Shown: piece by piece, positions 54,827 to 62,845 of the stretch
Position numbering within the stretch: the first letter of the stretch is position 1
How the letters are laid out: the number at the start of each line of letters is the position of its first letter
Program-made: the position numbers and the translations under genes
Source: DASYPQ01 sp036006425
GTDB lineage: Bacteria > Planctomycetota > UBA1135 > GCA-002686595
DNA length: 64,000 nucleotides
NCBI GenBank assembly: GCA_036006425.1
Contig: DASYPQ010000027.1
Location: 1 to 64,000 of the forward strand
Reading direction: 5' to 3'
The notes under the pieces: generated by a model
Database searches by the model: none
What the model was told of the DNA's origin: nothing
The model's input: the letters and a program-made list of their open reading frames with translations, nothing else

Positions 54827-55936
54827 GTGACCGGAACGAAGGAACTCTCCGTCCGCACGGGCCTCGTCCACGTCGTCTTCGCGTTCGACGTCGGGCTCTC
54901 GGTCGACCTCGCGCGCTGCCGCCAGCACGTGACCGACATGACCGAGACGGCGAAGATCAAGCACAAGGGCCACGCACCGAGCTATTTCCAGTTCGATCCG
55001 CCGCCGCTCCGGATCATCCAGGAGATCTCCGCGCTCGAGATCGCCGGCCGGTGCACGTCGTCGACCGTCGAAGTGACGGTCTACGACTTCGGCGGCGTCT
55101 CGGTCCGCTACACGATCCCGTTCGAAGGGCCGTTCGAGGACATGATCGCGCTCTCCTGCGTCCTCTCGGAGACCGAGCAGTTCCGCGACGATTCGCGGAC
55201 GCGCGTCGCGCACCTGCTGACGGTGATCGAGAGCGCCGTCGACCGCCCGAACATCGACGACATCACGGAGGACTTCCTGATCTTCCAGGTCCAGGAGTTC
55301 ACGGACGGGATCGAGCTCGAGGAGCTGTGGACCACACGGTCTGGGGAGACCGCGCGCCTCCTGCGATCCGAACGCGACCGACTCTCGGAGCAGGAAGTCT
55401 CCGAGGCGATGTCCGCGCGCGTCTCGTTCGGATGCGACGACGTCGCGCTGGTCGACTGGAACGCGGCGCTGCTCGTCGACCGCGAGCCCGAGGACGTCCG
55501 TTCCGTGCTCGAGTTCGCGAATCTCCAGCTCCTCGAGATGCGCTTCCTCGACCTCGCTCTCGACCGCGCGCTCGACCGCTCGTACGAGGTCCTGCAGGCG
55601 GAGAGCGGATGGAGCGCGTTCCTCCGGAAACGCAGGATGCGCGTCGATCTCGCCAAGGTCGCGCGCTTCCAGGTGGACGGCGCGATCCTGTTCGAGCGCG
55701 TCGGCAACGCGCTCAAGCTGCTCGGCGACCAGTACCTCGCGCGCGTCTACCGCGCCGCGTCCCAGCGCTTCCGCCTCTCGGAGTGGAACGCCGGGATCCT
55801 GCGCAAGCTCGAGACGATCGAGAGCATCTACCAGAAGGTGCACGACCGCTCGAGCAGCCTCCGTATGGAGGTCCTCGAGTGGATCGTGATCGGCCTGATC
55901 GCGCTCGAGCTCGTGTTCGGCCTGACGAAGCGCTGA
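54827..55936 (+). CDS. RMD1/DUF155-family membrane-anchored protein
   Basis: The 369-residue protein resembles the RMD1/Sif2/RMND1 family: a mixed alpha/beta N-terminal part with VEVTVYDFGGVSVRYTIPF, long helices (EMRFLDLALDRALDRSYEVL) and a C-terminal membrane helix preceded by RMEVLEWIVIGLIALELVF, the family's hallmark. The start is GTG 54827, nine bases after the DUF1080 gene stop, with only a weak ribosome site. The function in bacteria is unknown. Confidence 0.8.
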   Translation: MTGTKELSVRTGLVHVVFAFDVGLSVDLARCRQHVTDMTETAKIKHKGHAPSYFQFDPPPLRIIQEISALEIAGRCTSSTVEVTVYDFGGVSVRYTIPFEGPFEDMIALSCVLSETEQFRDDSRTRVAHLLTVIESAVDRPNIDDITEDFLIFQVQEFTDGIELEELWTTRSGETARLLRSERDRLSEQEVSEAMSARVSFGCDDVALVDWNAALLVDREPEDVRSVLEFANLQLLEMRFLDLALDRALDRSYEVLQAESGWSAFLRKRRMRVDLAKVARFQVDGAILFERVGNALKLLGDQYLARVYRAASQRFRLSEWNAGILRKLETIESIYQKVHDRSSSLRMEVLEWIVIGLIALELVFGLTKR

Positions 55937-55952
55937 CCCCGCCGGCGCCGAC

Positions 55953-57209
55953 TCAGCCGCGCGAAACGCCCGGGGTGCCTGCACCCTCGGTGCGCGGCGA
56001 GCGCGAGAGATCCTCGCTGCGCCACTTCGACCCGTTCGCCTGCCACCACGCGAGCCAGGCCTTGGAGGTCTTGCCCGGCGAGACGTGCGTCAGCTTCTCG
56101 AGCGCGCCGCGCGCCGCGGCGACCTCGACGGAGACGTCGACGTTCTGCACGCCCGCGACCGCGGCGTCGAGCGTCGATCCTTCGATGAACACGTTGACCT
56201 TCGGATCGGCGACGGCCTGGAACTGCGCGACCTCGACGTCGAAGTCCTGGATGTAGGCGACCTGTCGCCCGACGAAGATGTTCGCGTGGGGGACCCGACC
56301 CGCGCTGCCCGCGTCCGAGGCGGCGGCGGCGAGGCGCGCGACGAGCGGCTCGACCGCGGCGGCGTAGCCCATCTCGCCGAGCGCGACGGCGGCGTTGTGG
56401 CGGAGCTCCGAGGACGGGCTCTTCTCGAGGACGCGCACGAGCGGGACGATGACGCCAGGCTCGTCGACCGCGCGGAGCGCGAGGGCCGAGCCGAGGCGGA
56501 CTTCCTCCGAGGGATCGAGCACCGCGTGGAGGACGAGCGGCTTGACCGCTTCCCCCGGGAGCAGGCGGCGGAGCGCCAGCGTCGCGAAGCTGCGGCGCGT
56601 GACGATGTTCGAGCGGAGCTCGGAGAGGAGCAGGTTCGAGAGCTCCGCGTCGCGCGGGAGCTTGCCGAGCTCGAGGACCGCGAGCTCGCGCGCGGCACCC
56701 GGGACCGAGGCGCCGAAGCGCAGGAGCGCCTTGACGGATTCGTCGCGGCGCTCGGCGGAGGCGTCCAGCGCGGGGACGGTCATGACGTCGGCGTGCACCG
56801 CGAGCGAATCGAGCGCCTCCTTGCGATCAGGCTCGAGGGCGAGCACGGCGGTCATCTCGTCGAGCCCTTCGGCGGCGAGACCGGCCGAGAGCGCCCAGTC
56901 CGCGAGCTTCGTGCGCGCGGCGACGTCCGCGGGCGCGCTCGCGGCCTTCTTCGTGTTCCAGTCGCGCAGGACGTCGCTCTCGAGCTCCGCCGCGACGACC
57001 GCGCCGGGCGCGAGCGCCTTCCAGCCGCCCTTGCCGTGGTACTCCCATCCGCCGTCCTTCGCGCGCGAGAGGACGCGGATCGTCTGTCCGTTCTGGAGAT
57101 GGAGGATCCGGCGGACGCCGGTATCTTCCGAGGCGACTGCGGTCGAGACGACGCCGAGCACTGCGATCAGGATGGCCGGGAATCGTCCGGAACGGTTCGT
57201 TGCGCGCAT
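55953..57209 (-). CDS. Exported HEAT-repeat protein
   Basis: The 418-residue product has a signal sequence (FPAILIAVLGVVSTAVA, then SEDTG), a small N-terminal beta region (LHLQNGQTIRVLSRAKDGGWEYHGKG) and HEAT-like repeats (RRSFATLALRRLLPGE, VRLGSALALRAVDEPG, ELRHNAAVALGEMGYAAAVEPL). It ends in a Trp-rich helix (KAWLAWWQANGSKW), often seen in planctomycete HEAT proteins. The start is ATG 57209 with GAGGAG nine bases upstream. It may act as a scaffold; no partner is evident. Confidence 0.82.
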   Translation of the reverse strand: MRATNRSGRFPAILIAVLGVVSTAVASEDTGVRRILHLQNGQTIRVLSRAKDGGWEYHGKGGWKALAPGAVVAAELESDVLRDWNTKKAASAPADVAARTKLADWALSAGLAAEGLDEMTAVLALEPDRKEALDSLAVHADVMTVPALDASAERRDESVKALLRFGASVPGAARELAVLELGKLPRDAELSNLLLSELRSNIVTRRSFATLALRRLLPGEAVKPLVLHAVLDPSEEVRLGSALALRAVDEPGVIVPLVRVLEKSPSSELRHNAAVALGEMGYAAAVEPLVARLAAAASDAGSAGRVPHANIFVGRQVAYIQDFDVEVAQFQAVADPKVNVFIEGSTLDAAVAGVQNVDVSVEVAAARGALEKLTHVSPGKTSKAWLAWWQANGSKWRSEDLSRSPRTEGAGTPGVSRG

Positions 57210-57364
57210 GGTCTCGTTCTCCTCGCGGGGGGCGTCCCCAGGGTAGCAGGGGAGCGGCGCCACGGCTTCGCACAAGGCGTGCCACCGCCGGCGACCGGCC
57301 GGGCGAGGTCGCGGGATGCACAGGCGCTCGCCCGCGTGCGCGGATCCGCACTTCCGCCTCGGGA
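57210..57364. promoter_or_regulatory. Gene-free stretch with a possible -10 for the HEAT gene
   Basis: Of these 155 bases only a minus-strand TACCCT at 57240-57245, 30 bases before ATG 57209, fits the -10 pattern seen elsewhere. I see no other signal and no clear terminator for the propeller gene ending at 57365. Confidence 0.3.
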
Positions 57365-59017
57365 TCAGGGGCAGATCGCGAACCGGATCGCGTTCGTGAG
57401 ACCCGTCGAGAACCCGGCCGGGTCCTGCGGGTCGCGGTAGTACCAGCGCGCGCTCACGATGGCGCCGGGGACGAGCCCGGCGTCGACGCCGCTCTGGATG
57501 CGCGCGTTGAAATCGGTCGCGAGCGTGCCCGAGCAGTCCAGCCCGGCGTTCCCGCCCGAGTCCTGGATCGCCATGCGCTTGAGCGGTGCGGCGACGCAGA
57601 TCGTCGCGCCCTGGAACGGCGTGAACGCGGAGCCGTAGCCGTAGTAGAGCAGCGAGAGCTTGTGGCTGAGGACACGGTTCGCGGTGATCGTGAACGGGCT
57701 GCCCGAGCTCGCGCTGGGCGTGCCGCTGAACGCGATCGAGGGCATGCAGCCGAGGCTGTTCAACTTGCCGGCGCAGTAGATCTGCGGTCCGGGGCTCGAT
57801 TCGAAGTGGCGCGCGAACACGTCGACGCCGTTTCCCGGCGCGCCCGGGCCCTGGTACCCGATCACGAGATCGCTGCCCGCCGCGTCCATCGCCGGCTCGG
57901 CGAGGACGGCGCCGACCGAAGGCGAGTCGTTGACGACGAAATCCGGGCCGAGCGGGTTCGCGGCCGCGTCGAACCGGCGCGCGCGGATCCTCGGGCTCGT
58001 GGCACCGAGGGAATAGTCCTCCCAGGCGACGACCGCCCGGCCGAGCGTGTCGACGACGATCCCGGGCAGGCGCTGGTCGCCGGCCGTCGTCGTGTTCACC
58101 AGGAACGCCGGGCCCACGGCCGAGCCGTTCGCGTCGAACACGCGTTCGAGGATGCCGTAGCCCGAGCCGTCGGCGAGCTCGTCCGCCCACACGACGAAGA
58201 AGCGCCCCGTCCCGTCCGCCGCGACGCGCGGCTCGCGCTGGTCGCCGTTCGCGGGCACGTTCGTGAGCAGGAACTCCGTGCCCTCGCGCGGGACTCCGGC
58301 GGCGGTGTAGGTCCGGCCGTACAGGTTGAGGCCGGATCCGACGCCGCCGTGGCTCGAGAAGTCGACGAACGCGACGAAGATCGTCCCGCTAGCATTCGAC
58401 GCGGCGGCGGGGTCGACCTGCGCGTCGAAGACGTACGTGTTCACCTCGAGATCGCCCGTCAGGAACGCGCCGTTCCCGTCCAGGATCCGGATGTAGGCGT
58501 TGCCGTCGTTGTCCCCGGACCAGGCGACGACCCAGCCTCCGGTCGGCGTCGGCGAGACCAGCGGCCGCCACTGCGACGCGAAGGTGATCGAGCTGAGCAC
58601 GAACTCGGGCGTCAGCGGCGCGCCGCTCGGGTCGAAGATGCGTCCGAAGACGCCCATCGCGGAGCCGTCGTAGCCGTGGCGCTCGGACCACGCGACGAGG
58701 AAGGTCCCCGTCGTCGAGTAGGCGATCGCGGGCTCGTCCTGCGTGTCCTGGTCGAGCAGCGTGTTCACCCGGAACGCGCCGGACAAGGGCAGGAGATCCG
58801 GGTCGAAGAGTCGCGCGTAGATGTCGTTGCCCTCGCTCCACGCGAACGTCCAGCCCGACGGCGCGCGCGCGGGCACGCTCCACACCTGGTCCCACGCGAC
58901 GGAAACGGAGGGACGGATGCTCGGACCCATCGGGCCGAAGGTGTCGGGGCAGGTCTGCGCGGCGGCGAGCGCCGGCACGGCGGCGCATCCGAGCGCGAAG
59001 AGTGCGAGCCTCGTCAT
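57365..59017 (-). CDS. Secreted seven-repeat propeller protein with YRDP-type (B) C-terminal domain
   Basis: The 550-residue protein has a signal peptide (LALFALGCAAVPALAAA, then Gln) and seven ~50-residue repeats of the form GRFFVVWADE, then IxERVFDANG and xFLVNT, consistent with a seven-bladed propeller. The C-terminal ~140 residues are the type B domain: YCAGKLNSLGCMPSIAFSG, PFQGATICVAAPLKRM, DCSGTLATDFNARI and WYYRDPQDPAGFSTGLTN. It lies 13 bases after its tandem paralog and is probably co-transcribed. The blade chemistry (DxxG-x-xxVAW) differs from the 58-residue array at 6945-15525. The function is unknown. Confidence 0.87.
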   Translation of the reverse strand: MTRLALFALGCAAVPALAAAQTCPDTFGPMGPSIRPSVSVAWDQVWSVPARAPSGWTFAWSEGNDIYARLFDPDLLPLSGAFRVNTLLDQDTQDEPAIAYSTTGTFLVAWSERHGYDGSAMGVFGRIFDPSGAPLTPEFVLSSITFASQWRPLVSPTPTGGWVVAWSGDNDGNAYIRILDGNGAFLTGDLEVNTYVFDAQVDPAAASNASGTIFVAFVDFSSHGGVGSGLNLYGRTYTAAGVPREGTEFLLTNVPANGDQREPRVAADGTGRFFVVWADELADGSGYGILERVFDANGSAVGPAFLVNTTTAGDQRLPGIVVDTLGRAVVAWEDYSLGATSPRIRARRFDAAANPLGPDFVVNDSPSVGAVLAEPAMDAAGSDLVIGYQGPGAPGNGVDVFARHFESSPGPQIYCAGKLNSLGCMPSIAFSGTPSASSGSPFTITANRVLSHKLSLLYYGYGSAFTPFQGATICVAAPLKRMAIQDSGGNAGLDCSGTLATDFNARIQSGVDAGLVPGAIVSARWYYRDPQDPAGFSTGLTNAIRFAICP

Positions 59018-59030
59018 GGAGTCGGCGGCA

Positions 59031-60701
59031 TCAGGGGCAGATCGCGAACCGCAACGCGTCCGTGAGCCCGGTCCCGTAGCCGGCCGCGTCGTGCGGGTCG
59101 CGATAGTACCAGCGCGTGCTGATCGTCGCGCCGGGGACGAGCAGCGAATCGGACCCGCTGCGGATGCGCACGTTGAAGTCCGTCGAGAGCGTCCCCGAGC
59201 AATCGTTGCCGCTGATCGATCCGCCCGAGTTCTGTCCGGGCATGCGCCGGAGCGGCGGCTTCACGCAGATCGTCGAGCCCTGGAACGGCGTGAACGACGA
59301 GTCGTACCCGTAGAACATGAGCCCGAGCTTCTGGTTGATGATGTTCGTGCCCGTGATGAGGAACGGAGCCCCCGACGTCGCGCTCGGATCGCCGGCGAAC
59401 CCGATCGTCGGCGTGCACCCCTGGCTGTTCACCTTCGCAGTGCAGTAGACGTGCGGCCCGCTCGTCGACTTGTACTGGCGCACGTACACGTCGACGCCGT
59501 TGCCTTGCGCGCCCGGACCCTGGTAGCCGAGCACGATGTCCGTGCCGCTGAAGTCCATCACGGGGACCGCGGAGATCGTCCCGATGGGTGGGAACTCGTT
59601 CGCGACGAAGTCGGGTCCGAAAGGATTCGCCTGCCCGTTGTAGCGGCGCGCGCGGATCGCCGGGCTCGCGGCGCCCGCCGAGAAGTCCGTCCAGGTCACG
59701 ATCGCCCGCCCGATCTGGTCGACCGCGATGGCGGGAGTCGTCTGGTCGCCGCCGAGCGTCGTGTTCACGAGCGCTTCGGGGAGGAAGGGAACGCCGTTGT
59801 GGTCGAAGACGCGCTCGACGATCCCGCTCCCCGAGCCGTCGGCGAGCTGGTCCTCCCAGACGACGAGGAAGCGGCCGAGCCCGTCGGCGGCGACGAACGG
59901 GTTCAACTGGTCCCCGTTCGAGGGCGCCGTCGGGACGAGGAACTCCTGAGTCTGGAGCGGCGTCCCCGTCGAGCTGAACATCCGCGCGTACAGGTTCGAG
60001 CCGGTGCCGACGCCGCCGTGGCTCGAGAAGTCGACGAACGTCGCGAAGATCACGCTGCTCGGGTTCACGGCGACCGAGACGTCGCGTTGCGAGCCGGGCC
60101 GGTACGTGTTCACGGCGACGTCACCGGACAGGAAGACGCCGTTGGCCGAGAGGATGCGGATGTAGGCGTTGCCGTCGCTGTCGCCGGTCCACGCGATGAC
60201 CCAGCCGCCGGAGGGAGTCGGGGCGACGGCGGGATGGAACTGCGACGAGCTGGTCGTCGAATTGACCACGAATTCGCTGGTGACCGAGGCCCCGTTCGAA
60301 TCGTAGATGCGGGCCATGATGCCGAGACCCGAGCCGTCGTAGCCGTGGTGGTCCGTCCACGCGACGAGGAAGTTCCCCGTCGAGCCGAACGCGATCGCCG
60401 GCTCGTCCTGCGCATCCTGGTTGAAGAACGTGTCGACGACGGACTCGGGACCCGTCGGCCGGAGGTCGAGATCGAACCGGCGCGCGTACACGTCCTGGGT
60501 GTCGCTCCAGGCGACGACCCAGCCGTTCGGGCCGCGCGCCACGCGCGACGACACCTGGTCGCCGACGAGGGTTTCCGCGGGACGGATCTCGGGCCCCATC
60601 GGGCCGAAAGTCTTCGCGCAACTCTGCGCCGACGTCGCGGGGGACAGGGAAAGCAGCGAGAAAACCGCTACGAAACGCACTGCGAGCATGCGGGGAAGCA
60701 T
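59031..60701 (-). CDS. Secreted seven-repeat propeller protein, tandem paralog, with type B C-terminal domain
   Basis: The 556-residue product parallels its downstream neighbour across the whole length, including the shared start of the mature protein (TFGPMGPEIRP against TFGPMGPSIRP) and the blade sequence HGGVGTGSNLYARMF. The signal peptide ends SPATSA before Gln. Seven repeats are countable. The C-terminal domain has YCTAKVNSQGCTPTIGFAG, PFQGSTICVKPPLRRM and WYYRDPHDAAGYGTGLTD. A TAGACT hexamer lies seven bases before the ATG. It is probably a recent duplicate with the same unknown role. Confidence 0.87.
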   Translation of the reverse strand: MLPRMLAVRFVAVFSLLSLSPATSAQSCAKTFGPMGPEIRPAETLVGDQVSSRVARGPNGWVVAWSDTQDVYARRFDLDLRPTGPESVVDTFFNQDAQDEPAIAFGSTGNFLVAWTDHHGYDGSGLGIMARIYDSNGASVTSEFVVNSTTSSSQFHPAVAPTPSGGWVIAWTGDSDGNAYIRILSANGVFLSGDVAVNTYRPGSQRDVSVAVNPSSVIFATFVDFSSHGGVGTGSNLYARMFSSTGTPLQTQEFLVPTAPSNGDQLNPFVAADGLGRFLVVWEDQLADGSGSGIVERVFDHNGVPFLPEALVNTTLGGDQTTPAIAVDQIGRAIVTWTDFSAGAASPAIRARRYNGQANPFGPDFVANEFPPIGTISAVPVMDFSGTDIVLGYQGPGAQGNGVDVYVRQYKSTSGPHVYCTAKVNSQGCTPTIGFAGDPSATSGAPFLITGTNIINQKLGLMFYGYDSSFTPFQGSTICVKPPLRRMPGQNSGGSISGNDCSGTLSTDFNVRIRSGSDSLLVPGATISTRWYYRDPHDAAGYGTGLTDALRFAICP

Positions 60702-60708
60702 GAATCGA

Positions 60709-60714
60709 AGTCTA
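60709..60714 (-). promoter_or_regulatory. Putative -10 hexamer (TAGACT), near-leaderless
   Basis: It ends seven bases before ATG 60701 on the minus strand. With usual promoter geometry the transcript would start at the ATG. Confidence 0.45.
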
Positions 60715-60759
60715 GCACGCTGTCGCGAGTGCGGCCGGCGACGGGGCGCTGCGGCTGCT

Positions 60760-62001
60760 TCAGCGCTGGAAGATGGGCAGCAGGCCCTCGGGAAGGGCCA
60801 GGACGAGGCAATTCGTCGCCGTCGCGTACGCGTCGCCGAAGCGCTCGTCGTGCCACGACCCGTCCTCGCGCTGGCTCGTGAGGAGACCTTTCGCCTCGGC
60901 CTGGGCCCAGCGGTCGAACGCGTCGTGATCGGAGCACTGCCACAAGGCCTGCGCGAGGACGAGGCGCTCGTAGAAGCCGCACCAGGCGTGGCGCTCGTCG
61001 CGCTCCTCGGGCAGCCGCCGATCCTCGAGCGGCGCGGCGGGGTGCGACGCCATCCAGTTCTCGCGCGCGGACAGTCCGCGGAAGAGGTAGCCGTACGCCT
61101 CCTCGAGCGGCTTGCCCTCGTACTTCCCGGCCGCGTTCAGCGTCGCGATCGCCGCCGCCGTGAGCGCCAGCGTCGACCGGTCGTCGCCGAGCGCGTAGCG
61201 GAAGGACCCGTCCGGCTTCTGCGAACGCGCGAGGTAGTCGAGCGCGCGCGAGATCGTCAGCGAATCGACCTGGAAGCCGGCGTTGTGCGCCGCGCGCAGC
61301 GCCTGGACCTCGCAGACGGTGATCGAGCCCTCGTGCTCGAGCGACTTGCGCGGTTCGTACCACCAGCCGCCCTCGACTCCCTGCGTCTTCTCGATGCACG
61401 TGATCGCCGCGCGCAGCGAGCGCTCGATCCGCGCGCCGCGCTCGCTCTTCGGCGAGAGACTCGCCGCCTGGGTGAGCGCGAGCGCCGCGAGACCGTGCCC
61501 GTGCATCCGCGAGAGACCGTCGCCGTGCAGCGAGATGTAGCCGCGCGTCGCCGACTCGGGATCGAGGTCCGTGTGCGCGGCGATCCAGTCGATCGCGAGA
61601 CCGAGCTCGACGCCCTGGGGCCCGCGGTCCGGCGCGTTCCCTCCGGCCATCCACGCGAGCGCGGCGAGCGCCGTCGCGGCGACCGGCGCGGGATCGCGCG
61701 CGCCGGCGCGCGGGAGGGATCCGTCCGGGCTCGTCGTCGCGGTCTTCGCGAGCCAGACGAGGCCGCGGTCGAGCGCCGATCGCGCCGCGTCACGCGCGCC
61801 CTGCGCGAGCGGAAGCGCGTCCTGGACGTCGCGCGGCGCGCGGGGCTCCTGCTCGGGTGGACCCGCGCGAACCTGGAACCCGACTCGCTCCCGCGCCGAG
61901 CCTTCGGCCGTTGGCAACGGGCAGAAGACGATCGGCGCCGCGAGCGCGAGACTCAGGAACCGCTGCGCTTGGCCATCCGGCGGTAGTAGGCGTCGATCCA
62001 A
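60760..62001 (-). CDS. Exported prenyltransferase/squalene-cyclase-fold repeat protein
   Basis: About 413 residues. The helical repeats include ALDYLARSQKPDGSFRYALG, GLLTSQREDGSWHDERFGDAYATA and CIEKTQGVEGGWWYEP, which are QW-type alpha/alpha-toroid motifs as in terpene cyclases. The Asp-rich catalytic motif of true cyclases is not seen, so a binding role is more likely. A hydrophobic N-terminal stretch (FLSLALAAPIVFCPLP) suggests export. The start is unsure: TTG 62001 or a CTG at 61956 that overlaps the upstream stop. It is the last gene of a minus-strand operon with two low-complexity proteins. Confidence 0.72.
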   Translation of the reverse strand: MDRRLLPPDGQAQRFLSLALAAPIVFCPLPTAEGSARERVGFQVRAGPPEQEPRAPRDVQDALPLAQGARDAARSALDRGLVWLAKTATTSPDGSLPRAGARDPAPVAATALAALAWMAGGNAPDRGPQGVELGLAIDWIAAHTDLDPESATRGYISLHGDGLSRMHGHGLAALALTQAASLSPKSERGARIERSLRAAITCIEKTQGVEGGWWYEPRKSLEHEGSITVCEVQALRAAHNAGFQVDSLTISRALDYLARSQKPDGSFRYALGDDRSTLALTAAAIATLNAAGKYEGKPLEEAYGYLFRGLSARENWMASHPAAPLEDRRLPEERDERHAWCGFYERLVLAQALWQCSDHDAFDRWAQAEAKGLLTSQREDGSWHDERFGDAYATATNCLVLALPEGLLPIFQR

Positions 62002-62813
62002 TCGCGGTACTGCGCGGGCATGTCGCCGCCGCCCTGGGCACGGAAGACGTCGCGGACGTGGACGGGGAGGTCGCCCCACTTGTCGACTGCCGAGGCGCCC
62101 GCGTGCGGCGCGTCGGTGGGGGAGGAACCCGGAGGATTCGCCGGGTTGTTTTTGGCCGCGGTCTTCGAAGCGTCGTTGCCCTTCGGAGTTCCGGAGGGCT
62201 TCGGCTGTCCCTGCTGCTCGCGATCCTTCTGCGCCTGGGCCGAATCGGGTGCCTGCGGAGTCGCTTCCCGCTGCGTCGAGTTCTCGCCTTGGCGATCGAG
62301 CGGGCTCTTGCCGGGCGTCGGGTCGCTGTCGCCGGGCTCGGTCTTGCCGTTGCCCTTCTTCGCGTCCTTGCTCGACGAACCCGAGGAGCCGGAGTTCTTG
62401 CACATGCCGCCGGCGCTCTCGCACGAGCTCGACGAGCAGGGCTCGTGCTGCGCGAGCTCGAGGATGCGGTCGATCCCCGCGACGACGGACTTCCCGCGTT
62501 CCTCGGACGTCGCGAGCAGGTCCTTGAGTCCCTGGACCGCGGCCGTCGCCTTGCTCTTGGCTTCGGCGGTCGCTCCGTCGGCGCCGCCGGCGCTCGCGTC
62601 GGCGAGCAGCCGGTCGATGTCGCGCAGCTCGCGCTCGATTTTCCCGAACAGCCGGCGCATCTCCGCGTGCGGATCGTTCGCGTCTCCGGTGATGCCCGGG
62701 AGCGGCACCGGGATCTCCCCGTGCGGGTGCTTCGGATCGTCGACGCGCAGAGGCAGGATCGCCGCCGCGGCGAGGAGCATCGGAACCGAGGGCATCGACC
62801 AGAACGTGTTCAT
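61953..62813 (-). CDS. Exported low-complexity protein of unknown function
   Basis: The 286-residue product begins at ATG 62813 (GGAGAG six bases upstream) with a signal-like segment (SMPSVPMLLAAAAILPL). A helical region (about 40-110, ILELAQHEPC) is followed by a Ser/Lys/Gly/Pro/Gln-rich linker (about 115-235) and a short C-terminal stretch, VHVRDVFRAQGGGDMPAQYRDWIDAYYRRMAKR. That stretch is typical of small proteins in planctomycete BatA/VWA-type gene clusters. An upstream in-frame ATG (62849) is less likely. I cannot assign a function. Confidence 0.72.
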   Translation of the reverse strand: MNTFWSMPSVPMLLAAAAILPLRVDDPKHPHGEIPVPLPGITGDANDPHAEMRRLFGKIERELRDIDRLLADASAGGADGATAEAKSKATAAVQGLKDLLATSEERGKSVVAGIDRILELAQHEPCSSSSCESAGGMCKNSGSSGSSSKDAKKGNGKTEPGDSDPTPGKSPLDRQGENSTQREATPQAPDSAQAQKDREQQGQPKPSGTPKGNDASKTAAKNNPANPPGSSPTDAPHAGASAVDKWGDLPVHVRDVFRAQGGGDMPAQYRDWIDAYYRRMAKRSGS

Positions 62814-62845
62814 GGTTCTCTCCGTGGCAGGCATCGCGGACCCCA

